Source: PALSA-612 sp963704335
GTDB lineage: Bacteria > Actinomycetota > Thermoleophilia > Gaiellales > Gaiellaceae
DNA: 64,000 bases
Reading direction: 5' to 3'
Assembly (NCBI GenBank): GCA_963704335.1
Contig: OY969889.1
Coordinates: 1,984,001 to 2,048,000 of the forward strand
Below are positions 1 through 8,369 of the stretch, piece by piece. The notes beneath the pieces were generated by a model. The model was given only the letters and a program-made list of their open reading frames with translations, ran no database searches and was not told where the DNA came from. Each line of letters starts with the position of its first letter. The stretch's first letter is position 1. The position numbers and the translations under genes are program-made.

Positions 1-22
1 CAGCCGGGGCACGGGTCTGAGC

Positions 23-1354
23 ATGCGGAATCTGTGGCCCACCGGCGGCCTCTGGCGACACCCCGACTTCCTGAAGCTCTGGTCGGCGGAGACGATCAGC
101 CAGGTCGGCTCGCAGGTGACGGGGCTGGCTCTGCCGCTTGTCGCGATCATCACGCTCGACGTCAGCGCGTTCGAGGTCGCGCTGCTCGGCGTGATCGAAT
201 TCGCGCCGTTCATTCTCATCAGCCTGCCGGCGGGCGTCTGGGTCGACCGGATGCCCAGGCGGCCCATCCTCATCGCCGGTGACCTCGGCCGGGCGGCGCT
301 GCTGGCGACGATCCCGATCGCGTACGCGGTCGACGCGCTCACGATCTGGCAGCTCTACGTCGTCGGCTTCCTCTTCGGCGTGCTGACGGTGTTCTTCGAC
401 GTCGCATATCAGTCGTACCTGCCCGCACTCGTCGAGCGCGACCAGCTGGTGGACGGCAACTCGAAGCTCGAGATCTCGCGCTCCGGCGCCCAACTCGCTG
501 GACCGGCACTCGCCGGGGTGTTGATCCAGGTACTGAAGGCGCCGTTGGCGATTCTCCTCGACGCAATCAGCTTCCTGGTGTCCGGGTTGTTCGTTCTCGC
601 CATCCGCAAGCACGAGGATGTGCCGGAGCGCGAGCCGGGCAAGTCTCCGCTGCACGGCATGCGGTCGGAGCTCTCCGAAGGGCTGCGATACGTCCTCGGT
701 CATCGCTACCTGCGCTGGATCGCGGCCTCCACCGCGTCGTTCAACTTCTTCGGCAACGTGATGGGCGCCATTTTCCTCGTCTACGCGGTGCGCCAGCTTG
801 GCCTGAGCGCGGGCGCGATCGGCCTTGTCTTCGCGGTCGGGAACGTGGGCTACCTCGCCGGTGCGCTCACGGCCAACCGCATTGCGACGAAGATCGGCGT
901 TGGCCCGGCCATCGTGGTCGGCGCTATGACGGGGCTTGCGGCACTGCTCATCCCGCTCGCCCCGGAGAGCTCGCCCATCCCGCTTCTCATCGCTTCCGGC
1001 GTGATCATCGGCTTCGGCGTGGTCGTCTACAACGTCACGCAGCTGAGCTTCCGCCAGGCGATCACGCCTGAGCGGCTACTGGGCCGCATGAACGCCGTCA
1101 TGCGCTTCATCGTCTGGGGCGTGATGCCGCTCGGGATGCTGCTGGGAGGGCTCATCGCGTCGAGCTTCGACCTGAAGACGGCGATTTGGGTCGGCGCGAT
1201 CGGCCAGGCGTTCGCGTTCCTGCCGGTGCTGATCTCGCCCGTGCGGTCGCTCCGCGAGATGCCCGAGCCGGTCGCCGATCCTCTCGCTGAGGCGGAGGGC
1301 GACGGAGGTAGGGTGGTGCCCGGACAGATGCCGGCCGTCGAGGACGCCTCATGA
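23..1354 (+). CDS. MFS transporter, MFS_3/EntS-like
   Basis: This 443-residue polytopic membrane protein has about 12 hydrophobic segments and is a Major Facilitator Superfamily permease that probably exports a small molecule by proton antiport. It opens with a short cytoplasmic stretch and then the segment 'ETISQVGSQVTGLALPLVA', the first helix typical of the EntS/MFS_3 branch. The motif DRMPRRP (near residue 75) matches the conserved cytoplasmic loop between helices 2 and 3. The tail (about 410-443) is hydrophilic and acidic. It overlaps the next gene by 4 bases (ATGA), so the two are probably co-translated. The substrate cannot be deduced. Confidence 0.85.
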   Translation: MRNLWPTGGLWRHPDFLKLWSAETISQVGSQVTGLALPLVAIITLDVSAFEVALLGVIEFAPFILISLPAGVWVDRMPRRPILIAGDLGRAALLATIPIAYAVDALTIWQLYVVGFLFGVLTVFFDVAYQSYLPALVERDQLVDGNSKLEISRSGAQLAGPALAGVLIQVLKAPLAILLDAISFLVSGLFVLAIRKHEDVPEREPGKSPLHGMRSELSEGLRYVLGHRYLRWIAASTASFNFFGNVMGAIFLVYAVRQLGLSAGAIGLVFAVGNVGYLAGALTANRIATKIGVGPAIVVGAMTGLAALLIPLAPESSPIPLLIASGVIIGFGVVVYNVTQLSFRQAITPERLLGRMNAVMRFIVWGVMPLGMLLGGLIASSFDLKTAIWVGAIGQAFAFLPVLISPVRSLREMPEPVADPLAEAEGDGGRVVPGQMPAVEDAS

Positions 1355-2592
1355 AGGAGCGTTCGCCGCTTCTTCAGCGGTCGATTTTCGCGCTCCTGTC
1401 CGCGGAGATCATCTCCTCGCTGGGCGCGCAGATGACGTTCCTCGCGCTGCCGTGGTTCGTCCTGACGACGACCGGCTCGACGACAAAGATGGGAATCGTG
1501 CTGGCGGCGGAGCTCCTGCCCATCGCCATCCTCGGCATTCCCAGCGGCACCGTCGTCACGCGCCTCGGTGCGGTGAAGGCGATGCTCGTCTGCGATCTCG
1601 TCCGCATTCCGCTGATGGTGTCCATTCCCCTGCTGTACGAGGCGGGGCTGCTCTCGTTCCCGCTGCTGCTCGTGCTCGTCTTCGTGCTCGGCTGCTTCAT
1701 CGCGCCGTACTTCTCCGCCCAGCGGATCGTGTTGCCCGAGCTCGTCGGCGAGGACTCGGCGACGCTCACGCAGGCGAATGCATTCGTCGAGGCAGGCTCC
1801 CGGCTTACGATCCTCCTCGGGCCAGTCGCCGCCGGGTTGTTGATCGCCTGGATCGGCGCCGTCAACGTCCTCTACGTGGACGCGGCGACGTATGCCGTTT
1901 CGTTCTGCCTCCTGCTCTTCTTCGTGCCCAGGCGCCGCCCGGTGCCGGCCACCGCCGAGGGCAGCGGCGTGCTCGCCGGCCTGCGCTTCGTCATGAGCGA
2001 CGGGTTGCTGCGGCCGATGCTCGCGACCGCCGTCTTCCTGCACATGTTCGCGCAGGCGATCTTCGTGTCGCTGCCGGTGCTTGCGTACGCCCACTACGGC
2101 GCCAGCGCGCGAACGGCCGGGCTGATGTTCGGCGCGTTCGGGGCCGGATCCGTGATCGGCTCCATCTCGGCGATCCCGCTGGCGCGGAGGGTGCCGCCAA
2201 TGCGTCTGGCGACTGCCGGGATTCTCTGGGTCTCGGCGCCGCTGCTCCTGCTGGGCCTCGAGCTGCCTGCGATCGGCGTGATGGCCGTGATGTTCGCCGC
2301 CGGGCTTGGCGCAGTGGCGACGGCGCCGCTGATGGCGATCCTCACCACGCGGGCGCCCGAGGAGCTTCGCCCGAAGGTGATGACTGCGGTGATCACGTTG
2401 ATCACGATCTCGGGTCCGGTCACGGTGCTCGTGCTCGGGTGGTTGCTCGAGTCTCTCGACGTGCGTACGGTTCTGCTCGCGCTCGCGATCGGACGGGTGG
2501 TCATGGCCATCGCGTTCGCGGTGATCGTGCCGCGCAGGGCGGGCGCACCACGGCCGCCCACGACGGGAGAGGCCGGTAGCGTGCCTGCATGA
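1351..2592 (+). CDS. MFS transporter, MFS_3 family
   Basis: This 413-residue MFS permease is a close relative of the MFS gene at 18804-20012. Both share 'MTFLALPWF'/'MTYLALPWF' near the first helix, 'ILGIPSGT' in helix 2, and 'VLPELVGED' and 'NVLYVDAATY'/'NVLYIDAATY' further on. It is expected to be a drug or metabolite exporter. It starts inside the stop of the preceding MFS gene (ATGA) and its own stop overlaps the pabB start (ATGA), giving a tight three-gene unit. Two adjacent MFS_3 genes could work separately or as a pair; the sequence does not decide. Substrate unknown. Confidence 0.85.
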   Translation: MKERSPLLQRSIFALLSAEIISSLGAQMTFLALPWFVLTTTGSTTKMGIVLAAELLPIAILGIPSGTVVTRLGAVKAMLVCDLVRIPLMVSIPLLYEAGLLSFPLLLVLVFVLGCFIAPYFSAQRIVLPELVGEDSATLTQANAFVEAGSRLTILLGPVAAGLLIAWIGAVNVLYVDAATYAVSFCLLLFFVPRRRPVPATAEGSGVLAGLRFVMSDGLLRPMLATAVFLHMFAQAIFVSLPVLAYAHYGASARTAGLMFGAFGAGSVIGSISAIPLARRVPPMRLATAGILWVSAPLLLLGLELPAIGVMAVMFAAGLGAVATAPLMAILTTRAPEELRPKVMTAVITLITISGPVTVLVLGWLLESLDVRTVLLALAIGRVVMAIAFAVIVPRRAGAPRPPTTGEAGSVPA

Positions 2593-3662
2593 TCGAGGTC
2601 GGCTCGCTCGCCGAGGTCGAGACGACGCTGCGGGCACACGGGTTCTTCGGAGACGGCGCCGAGGGTGTCGTCGCCGACGTCTACCTCGGGTACGGGCTGT
2701 CCGGCTCGATGCGCCGCGCTCAAAAGACGCCGTTGCCGCCGGAGCCCTGTCCGCTGCCGCCCGCCGCCGTGCGCATCCGGGCCGACGACGAAGCCCCGAT
2801 CGCCGCTGGCAGCTTCTCGACCGGCGCTTGGGAGCAGACCTGGTCTCCCGGAGAGCACGCGGCCGCGGTCGATGCCGTCCGCGAGGCGATCGCACGCGGC
2901 GACGTGTACCAGGTCAACCTCGTGCAGCATCTCTCGGCCTCGTTCTCAGGCGACCCGGCAGGCCTCGCCGAGAAGCTCGCTCCGCTACGCCCGCTCTATC
3001 CGCGGCCGTTCGTGGGTGACGGCTGGGCGATCGTGTCCGCCTCCCCCGAGCTGTTCCTCGCACGCAGGGGACGACGCGTCTGGACGATGCCGATCAAGGG
3101 CACGCGTCCGGCCGGAGGAAACGGCCTCACCGAGTCGGACAAGGACGCGGCCGAGCACGTGATGATCGTCGACCTCGAGCGCAACGACCTTTCCCGGGTC
3201 TGCGAGACAGGCTCCGTCACGTGGCCCGAGCTGATGTCACCGCAGCCTCTGGCGGGCGTGGAGCACCTCGTCTCGCTCGTCGAGGGCACGCTGCGCGAGG
3301 ACGTGGCGCTCACGGAGCTGCTCGCTGCGACGTTCCCCGGCGGCTCCGTGACCGGTGCGCCAAAGATCGCGGCCATCGACCACATCGCGGAGCTCGAGCC
3401 GGTCGGCCGTGGGGCGTCGATGGGCGCGCTCGGCACGATTCACCCGAACGGCGATCTCGACCTGGCGCTCACCATCCGCACGTTCGCCGTGGCCGAAGGG
3501 CGCATTCATCTCTGGGTCGGCGGCGGCATCGTGTGGGACTCCGATCCGGGAGAGGAAATCGAGGAGTCGTGGGTGAAGGCGCGACCGCTGCTGGACGCTA
3601 TCGGCGCTCGGCCACCGCGACCGGCGCAGCGAGGATCCGCTTCCGCCGCCGGCGTGCCTTGA
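2589..3662 (+). CDS. pabB: Aminodeoxychorismate synthase component I
   Basis: This chorismate-binding enzyme (357 residues) makes 4-amino-4-deoxychorismate from chorismate and ammonia or glutamine for folate synthesis. The motif PIKGT at about residues 168-172 has the lysine typical of PabB; anthranilate synthase (TrpE) has PIAGT. Other family blocks are visible: GDVYQVNL, ASPELFL, DLERNDL, PGGSVTGAPK and the GGGIVWDSDP...E segment near the C-terminus. It lacks most of the N-terminal domain of long TrpE/PabB proteins, as many short PabB proteins do. Its 3' end overlaps the convergent FTR1 gene by 65 bases. The pabC-like partner lies 3.5 kb downstream beyond the inverted iron operon. Confidence 0.88.
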   Translation: MIEVGSLAEVETTLRAHGFFGDGAEGVVADVYLGYGLSGSMRRAQKTPLPPEPCPLPPAAVRIRADDEAPIAAGSFSTGAWEQTWSPGEHAAAVDAVREAIARGDVYQVNLVQHLSASFSGDPAGLAEKLAPLRPLYPRPFVGDGWAIVSASPELFLARRGRRVWTMPIKGTRPAGGNGLTESDKDAAEHVMIVDLERNDLSRVCETGSVTWPELMSPQPLAGVEHLVSLVEGTLREDVALTELLAATFPGGSVTGAPKIAAIDHIAELEPVGRGASMGALGTIHPNGDLDLALTIRTFAVAEGRIHLWVGGGIVWDSDPGEEIEESWVKARPLLDAIGARPPRPAQRGSASAAGVP

Positions 3663-5175
3663 TCTCCTCTGCACCGAAGTAGCTCCCGATCACGAGCAGG
3701 GCGGCAGCCGCCTGCGCACCGATCCCTTCCCACGTCGGGAAGACCCCGAGCCAGACGCCGCTCCAGTACGGCAACTCGAGCCCTTGGATCGGCGAGACGT
3801 CCAACCAGCCGACCTTCTGGAGCGTCTGCACAGTCGTGCCGACCATGATCACTAGTACCCACGTGATGAGGATGCCCGTGACCTTGAGCATGGTCTTGTG
3901 GGGCAGCTTCTGCTCGAGGCCGATGACCACGAAGAAGACGGCGAGCGTGGCCACAAAGCCGACGAGTACGCCGATCAGGACGGTAAATGCGCCGGCTTCC
4001 AGCGTCAGCGCCTGGAGGAAGAGGACCGTCTCGAATCCCTCGCGGTAGACGCTCGAGAACCCGAGCGCGACGAGGCCGATGACCTGTGCTGCGGCGAGCG
4101 AGAGACCCGCACCAGCGAGGATCCGGCTCTTGCGACGATGCAGGCCCTGGAGGTTCTCCTGCCAGTAGACGCGGTGGTAGAACCAGTTGAGCACGAGCAG
4201 GAGGATGCCGATCGCGACGAGCGAGACGATCGCCTCCAGACGTTCGCCATATCGCGCGAGCGACGTGAGCACGGTCTGCGCCACCACCCAGGTGACGACG
4301 CTCGCGCCGAGTGCGGCGCCGACGCCTATGAGGAGCGGCCGACGGTACCGTCGCTGGGCGCCGACCATGCTCGCCATGAGCGCGGCGAGGATGAGCACCC
4401 CTTCGAGACCTTCACGGAAGACGATGATCGCGCTGTTCGTGATCACCGAGCTGGTCGAGGCCGGGCCGGCGCCGATGCGCTCTTCGGATCTGCCCAACGT
4501 GTCGTCCAGCGCCGCCCGTGTCAGGGCAAGCTCGGCCGCCGTCGCCTTGCGCTTGATCAGCTGGACGAGGCCGTCGTGGTCCCCGGCGCCGTACCAGAAC
4601 AGACCCTCGGTCTCCTGAAAGAGCTCGGGCGCCAGCCCGCGCAGGCGCTGCTCTGGCCCGAGCTCGAAGATCCCGTAGGCCTCGAGGCGCGCGGACTCGG
4701 CGGTTCCCCAGTCGCCCTCGGCTGCCGCGGCCTGGAGGCGGTCGAGAGTCGCGGCGATGACGTCGAAGTCGGCGGTCTTCGCGGCGTCGCGCCAGGCCTT
4801 CGGGTAGATGCGCTCGAGCACGGACAGCGCCTCGTCCGTGCGAACGCTCACGATGTCGGGGTCGGCGACCGGGCCACCTCGGCTGGCGCCCTCGAGGTCG
4901 CGGCCGAGCTGCGTGAGGATCGCTCCGACGCTGCGGGCTCCGGCTCGATCGCGTGCAAGGAGCACTGGAGCTATGTCGAGGAAGGCCGCCTCGGCGCCGT
5001 CGCGGAACGTGATCGCCTCCTGGATCTCGAAGTCGACGGCCACCTTGCCGTCGCGCACTCCGCGGCCGTATTCGATCGGCACCAGCTGGAGGAACCGCTC
5101 GACCTGACCAGCTCGCCTCAGCAGCTCGGCCTCGGAGAGCGGTGCGGCACGGAAGCCTTCGAGGGCGGAGCTCAT
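3598..5175 (-). CDS. FTR1-family iron permease, membrane part
   Basis: This frame encodes the membrane part of an FTR1/EfeU-type high-affinity iron permease. It contains the two diagnostic iron-binding motifs FREGLEG (about residues 252-258) and YREGFET (about 376-382), each in a hydrophobic helix, plus five or more other membrane segments. Residues 1-230 form a soluble helical region predicted outside the membrane. The ATG at 5175 is not the natural start. The protein should continue upstream through two more frames to a GTG at 5951, giving roughly 780 residues (see the next entry). It lies 2 bases downstream of the imelysin-like gene and should be co-transcribed with it. If the frameshifts are real, this gene is broken. 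Confidence 0.82.
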   Translation of the reverse strand: MSSALEGFRAAPLSEAELLRRAGQVERFLQLVPIEYGRGVRDGKVAVDFEIQEAITFRDGAEAAFLDIAPVLLARDRAGARSVGAILTQLGRDLEGASRGGPVADPDIVSVRTDEALSVLERIYPKAWRDAAKTADFDVIAATLDRLQAAAAEGDWGTAESARLEAYGIFELGPEQRLRGLAPELFQETEGLFWYGAGDHDGLVQLIKRKATAAELALTRAALDDTLGRSEERIGAGPASTSSVITNSAIIVFREGLEGVLILAALMASMVGAQRRYRRPLLIGVGAALGASVVTWVVAQTVLTSLARYGERLEAIVSLVAIGILLLVLNWFYHRVYWQENLQGLHRRKSRILAGAGLSLAAAQVIGLVALGFSSVYREGFETVLFLQALTLEAGAFTVLIGVLVGFVATLAVFFVVIGLEQKLPHKTMLKVTGILITWVLVIMVGTTVQTLQKVGWLDVSPIQGLELPYWSGVWLGVFPTWEGIGAQAAAALLVIGSYFGAEEIKARRRRKRILAAPVAVAERR

Positions 5176-5951
5176 CCGCGCGGCTGCCGCAGTTGCAGCT
5201 CTGCCCGGCGCGAGCGCGCTCTCCGCGAGGCGTGCCGCCAGATCGTCGACGTTCCGGCGCCGCTGCGCGGCCGCGCTGCGCGACGAACGACGGCCTGAGG
5301 ATGCTCCAGTAGCCCTTGGCGAGCGCGCCCGCCTCAGCGCGTTGCTCGGGAAGGCCCGCCGCGGATGCCTCGCCGACCGCAGTCAGGGAGCTTCTCAGTC
5401 GGCTGTCGTAGGTGTCGAGGAGGTCGGTGCGGATGGCGACCGCCGCTGCGCCCGGGGCCATGCTCCCCGCGGCGAGAGCGTCGAGTGCCAGCGTTGCGTC
5501 TTCGGCGGCACGGGAGAACCGCGTCGGCGGACGGAACTCGCGGACGAGCAGCCAGCCGCGAGCGTGGCCGATCTCACTGCGGCGGGCAGAGACCGTCGCC
5601 TCGTCGAACGAGGCGGCGAGCATTGCTGTCCAGACGGCGGCCCGCGCAGCTGCGAGTCGCCTCGTGTCGCCTGGCGCGACGGCCAGTTTCGCGCGGCGCA
5701 GTCCGGCACGGGCGACGCGGAGCTCCGCCGGTCGCGCCGCGAGCGCCGTCTCCACGGCCCTCGAGGCGCGTCTGCAGCGCCGCCGCGGCCGCCTTCGGCT
5801 CCGCCAGCACGAGCGCCGCCTCGGCTTCGACGAGAGCGGCGCGGAGCCGGTCCGCCTCGACCGACGGTGGGGCCGTCGCCGCGGCCTGAGCCGTGGCGAC
5901 GAGCGCGAGGCTTGCCCCCACCAGGGCGGTGAGTCGGGCGATGTGGCCCAC
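5176..5951 (-). pseudogene. N-terminal part of FTR1 permease, split by two frameshifts
   Basis: The missing N-terminus of the FTR1 protein is spread over two frames. From GTG 5951 there is a signal peptide (MGHIARLTALVGASLALVAT) and a helical stretch to about 5760. The reading continues one frame over from about 5757 to 5270 (helical segments including KGYWSILRPSF). It then shifts again near 5255-5265 into the frame of the permease. Removing one base from the CCC at 5758-5760 and one near 5255-5262 restores a continuous protein. Both shifts have the same sense (one extra base). They may be sequencing errors or genuine inactivation; reads would decide. Confidence 0.7.
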
Positions 5952-5953
5952 CG

Positions 5954-7018
5954 CTACTGCGCGATCTTCACCTTGAGGCGTGCAGCTGCCTGGGTCACCT
6001 GGCCGGCGACCGCCACGGCCTGCTCCTGAGCCGCTCGGCCCAGAACGTCGGCCTGGCGCGGCGTGAACCGCCTGCCGGTCCGCTCCTTGGCACGCAGGTC
6101 ACCCACGAAGGCACGGAGCTCGGCGAGCTGACGTTGGGTCTGTGCCGCCTGCGTACGGTCGACACCGGCGATCGCAGGCTTGATGCCGGCATAGATCACC
6201 GTCAGGCCCGTGAGGATGTCGTGGATGTCCGAGAGCCTCGAGACGACGTTGAACGAGTCGCCCTTGGCCTTGTCTCCGAGGACGAAGCGCGACACCTTCC
6301 ACTGGCCGAAGTACTCGTTCATCGTCGGCACCATGACGACAACGGCCGTGAAGGCGTCCGACGCGGTCGGCTTCCACGACTTGGCAGCCTTCGCGAGCTT
6401 GCCCGCGTAGAGCGCGAAGGCATCGGCGGAGGCCTTGAACACGCGGGCGTCCGGCAGGACCTCGCCGAACTCGCGCTTGCCGTCGCCGTCGATGTCGGGC
6501 TGGACGCCCTTCGCGACGTACTCGGGCCGCGTGCCCCAGAGCATGCCCTCGGTGAGGTTGAAGAGGTTGCCCGGCTTCTCGAGGATGCGCCCGTCCGACA
6601 GCTCCAGGTCGAACGGCACGGCGCCTGCCGGATCCTCCTTCGCGCTCGAGCCGGCGTCGAGGATGACGTCGTACACGGCGAGCGACGGCGTGCCTGCGAC
6701 GACGCCCTCGGCGCGCTCGTAGTACGGGTTGCCCTTGATCCAGGCGGACTTCGCCTGGCGCAGAATCGAAACGACTTCGGCGCGCTTCGTGGACCACAGC
6801 TGCGCGTAGTCGAAGCCGGTGCCGCTGGCCAGGGCGTGGTAGCGGTTGCCGAGCGACTGGAAGTCTTTCGTGAAGCCGTTGAGCAGCTTCGTGTGCTCGA
6901 GCAGATACGCCTTCGTGGGCGCCAGCTCGGTGCGAGGCGCTTGTCCGCCGGCGGCGGTGACGCACGTCACCCCGACTGCGAGGGCGACGGCAATGGCTGG
7001 TGCGATTCGTCGAAGCAC
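5954..7018 (-). CDS. Imelysin-like (EfeO/EfeM type) exported iron-uptake protein
   Basis: This 354-residue exported protein belongs to the peptidase_M75/imelysin-like group that serves FTR1 permeases as the extracytoplasmic component. An N-terminal signal peptide (about 1-26, cleavage probably after GGQA) is followed by an all-helical body. Blocks such as NLFNLTEGMLWGTRPEY and VPTMNEYFGQWKVSRF are visible. I do not see the GxHxxE motif of classical imelysins. It lies immediately upstream of the FTR1 gene (2-base gap) and behind two inverted-repeat operators at 7049-7093. It probably binds and delivers iron to the permease, and it is probably induced when iron is scarce. Family assignment is fairly sure; the detailed role is inferred. 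Confidence 0.75.
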   Translation of the reverse strand: MLRRIAPAIAVALAVGVTCVTAAGGQAPRTELAPTKAYLLEHTKLLNGFTKDFQSLGNRYHALASGTGFDYAQLWSTKRAEVVSILRQAKSAWIKGNPYYERAEGVVAGTPSLAVYDVILDAGSSAKEDPAGAVPFDLELSDGRILEKPGNLFNLTEGMLWGTRPEYVAKGVQPDIDGDGKREFGEVLPDARVFKASADAFALYAGKLAKAAKSWKPTASDAFTAVVVMVPTMNEYFGQWKVSRFVLGDKAKGDSFNVVSRLSDIHDILTGLTVIYAGIKPAIAGVDRTQAAQTQRQLAELRAFVGDLRAKERTGRRFTPRQADVLGRAAQEQAVAVAGQVTQAAARLKVKIAQ

Positions 7019-7048
7019 GATGGTCTCTCCCCGTGTCTTGTGCGGTAT

Positions 7049-7093
7049 GTAAGGCGCACCTTACCTCAGCGTTGTAAGGCATGCCTTACAACG
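7049..7093. promoter_or_regulatory. Two tandem metal-regulator-type operators
   Basis: Two palindromes share the core GTAAGG-N4-CCTTAC. The first is at 7049-7064. The second is at 7074-7089 and sits inside a longer perfect palindrome spanning 7070-7093 (24 bp). The centres are 25 bp apart. They lie between the divergent iron-uptake operon (start 7018, minus) and the pabC-like gene (start 7123, plus). The form resembles DtxR/IdeR-type iron boxes, but no regulator gene lies nearby, so the cognate protein is inferred. Confidence 0.6.
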
Positions 7094-7122
7094 TGCTTCG
7101 GCAGACCGGTTAGCGTTGTCGC

Positions 7123-7950
7123 GTGCCTCCGCGCCTCTGTGCCCTCGCTGTCTCCGGGCGTGGCCTCGTCCCGCCGGGCGAGCCCGTGATCCACGTCGAC
7201 GACGAGGCATTCATGCGGGGACGGGGCGCTTTCGAGTCGCTCCGTGTCTACGGTGGCCGGCCGTTTTGCCTTGCAGAGCACCTCGATCGGCTCGAGAGCT
7301 CGTGCGCGAGGCTGGGGCTCGAGCTGCTAGCACGGCAAGAGCTCGATGAGCTCGTTGCCCTCGCGCTCGGCGAGGCCGGGGAGGCGGAGGCGGTGCTTCG
7401 CGTCTATGCCACGCCGGGGAGCGGTCAGGGGCCGGTTGCGCTCGTCGTTGTCTCGGAGCTTCCGGCCGACCTCGACGAGTTGCGTGCACGAGGCATTCGC
7501 GTGATCACCGTCGAGTTCCGCCCGGCCGACCTCATCGGCGGCGTGAAGTCGACGAGCTATGCGCTCAACATGATGGCCGTCGACGAGGCACGTGCGCGCG
7601 ACGCCGACGACGCGTTGTTCGTCTCCGCCGACGGAACAGTGCTCGAGGGGACGACATCGAACGTCTGGTGGCGCCGCGGCACGACGCTCTCGACCCCCGG
7701 CGGCGCCGGCATCCTCGCGGGCGTGACCCGGGACGTGCTCCTCGGGCTGGCGCCGGCCACGGGCTTGGAAGTGGTGGAGGGCTCGTACACCGTCGACGAC
7801 CTCGCCGCCGGCGACGAAGCCTTCGCGAGCTCTTCGATCCGGGAGGTGATGCCGATCGTCGCCCTCGACGGTCGTCCCATCGGCAACGGCAAGCCTGGGG
7901 AGGCTGCGGCGACCCTCCAGGCTGCGCTGCGGGAGCTCGCGTGTCCGTAA
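7123..7950 (+). CDS. pabC: Class IV aminotransferase, probable aminodeoxychorismate lyase
   Basis: This 275-residue PLP enzyme is of aminotransferase class IV. The start is GTG. The PLP lysine is K142 in GGVKSTSYALNM, and DADDALFVSADGTVLEGTTSN is the conserved block that follows. Class IV includes branched-chain and D-amino acid aminotransferases and 4-amino-4-deoxychorismate lyase. The lyase is preferred here because pabB is in the same neighbourhood and orientation, interrupted only by the inverted iron operon. The lyase releases pyruvate from aminodeoxychorismate to give p-aminobenzoate for folate. Branched-chain aminotransferase activity remains possible. Its last 10 bases overlap the next gene. 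Confidence 0.7.
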   Translation: MPPRLCALAVSGRGLVPPGEPVIHVDDEAFMRGRGAFESLRVYGGRPFCLAEHLDRLESSCARLGLELLARQELDELVALALGEAGEAEAVLRVYATPGSGQGPVALVVVSELPADLDELRARGIRVITVEFRPADLIGGVKSTSYALNMMAVDEARARDADDALFVSADGTVLEGTTSNVWWRRGTTLSTPGGAGILAGVTRDVLLGLAPATGLEVVEGSYTVDDLAAGDEAFASSSIREVMPIVALDGRPIGNGKPGEAAATLQAALRELACP

Positions 7951-8369
7951 GGGTCAAGGCGCTATCCGCGATCCACCGCGGGATCTACTCGGCGACCGGC
8001 GGTCGGGTCGGCACGCGCATCGCGGGCATGCCGGTGCTTCTGCTGACGACGCGCGGAAGGACGACCGGCAAGCCGCGGTCGTCGCCGCTCACGTACTTCG
8101 AGGAGGACGGCGCCGTCGTGCTTGTCGCGTCGTACGGCGGCCGGCCGCACAACCCGGACTGGTTCGAGAACCTCATCGCTGCCGGGGAGGGTGTGGTGAC
8201 GATCGGTCGCGAGAGCCGGACGATGCTGGCGCGGCGGGCAACCTCTGATGAGCGCGCGCGACTCTGGCCGCACATCGTCCAGACGTACGACGGCTACGGG
8301 AAGTACCAGGCGAAGACGGCCCGCGAGATCCCGCTCGCCATCCTCACGACGCCGAGCGAGTCGACCTAG
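7941..8369 (+). CDS. Deazaflavin (F420)-dependent nitroreductase family protein
   Basis: This 142-residue protein is of the DDN/F420H2-dependent quinone reductase family (formerly DUF385), a small split beta-barrel that uses coenzyme F420. Characteristic blocks are VLLLTTRGRTTGKPRSSPLT and GGRPHNPDWFENL. The GTG start at 7941 overlaps the end of the pabC-like gene and gives the expected N-terminal helix. The family is largely confined to actinobacteria and some archaea that make F420. The natural substrate is unknown and may be a quinone or another electron acceptor. The gene ends head-on against the lipoprotein gene at 8366, with a 4-base overlap. Confidence 0.8.
   Translation: MSVRVKALSAIHRGIYSATGGRVGTRIAGMPVLLLTTRGRTTGKPRSSPLTYFEEDGAVVLVASYGGRPHNPDWFENLIAAGEGVVTIGRESRTMLARRATSDERARLWPHIVQTYDGYGKYQAKTAREIPLAILTTPSEST

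Noticed and set aside
1027..2895. Long open frame (622 codons) on the minus strand opposite the MFS genes
   Set aside because: It is a shadow of GC-rich codon use: repetitive Arg/His/Asp composition without any recognisable domain, fully covered by two clear MFS genes on the other strand.
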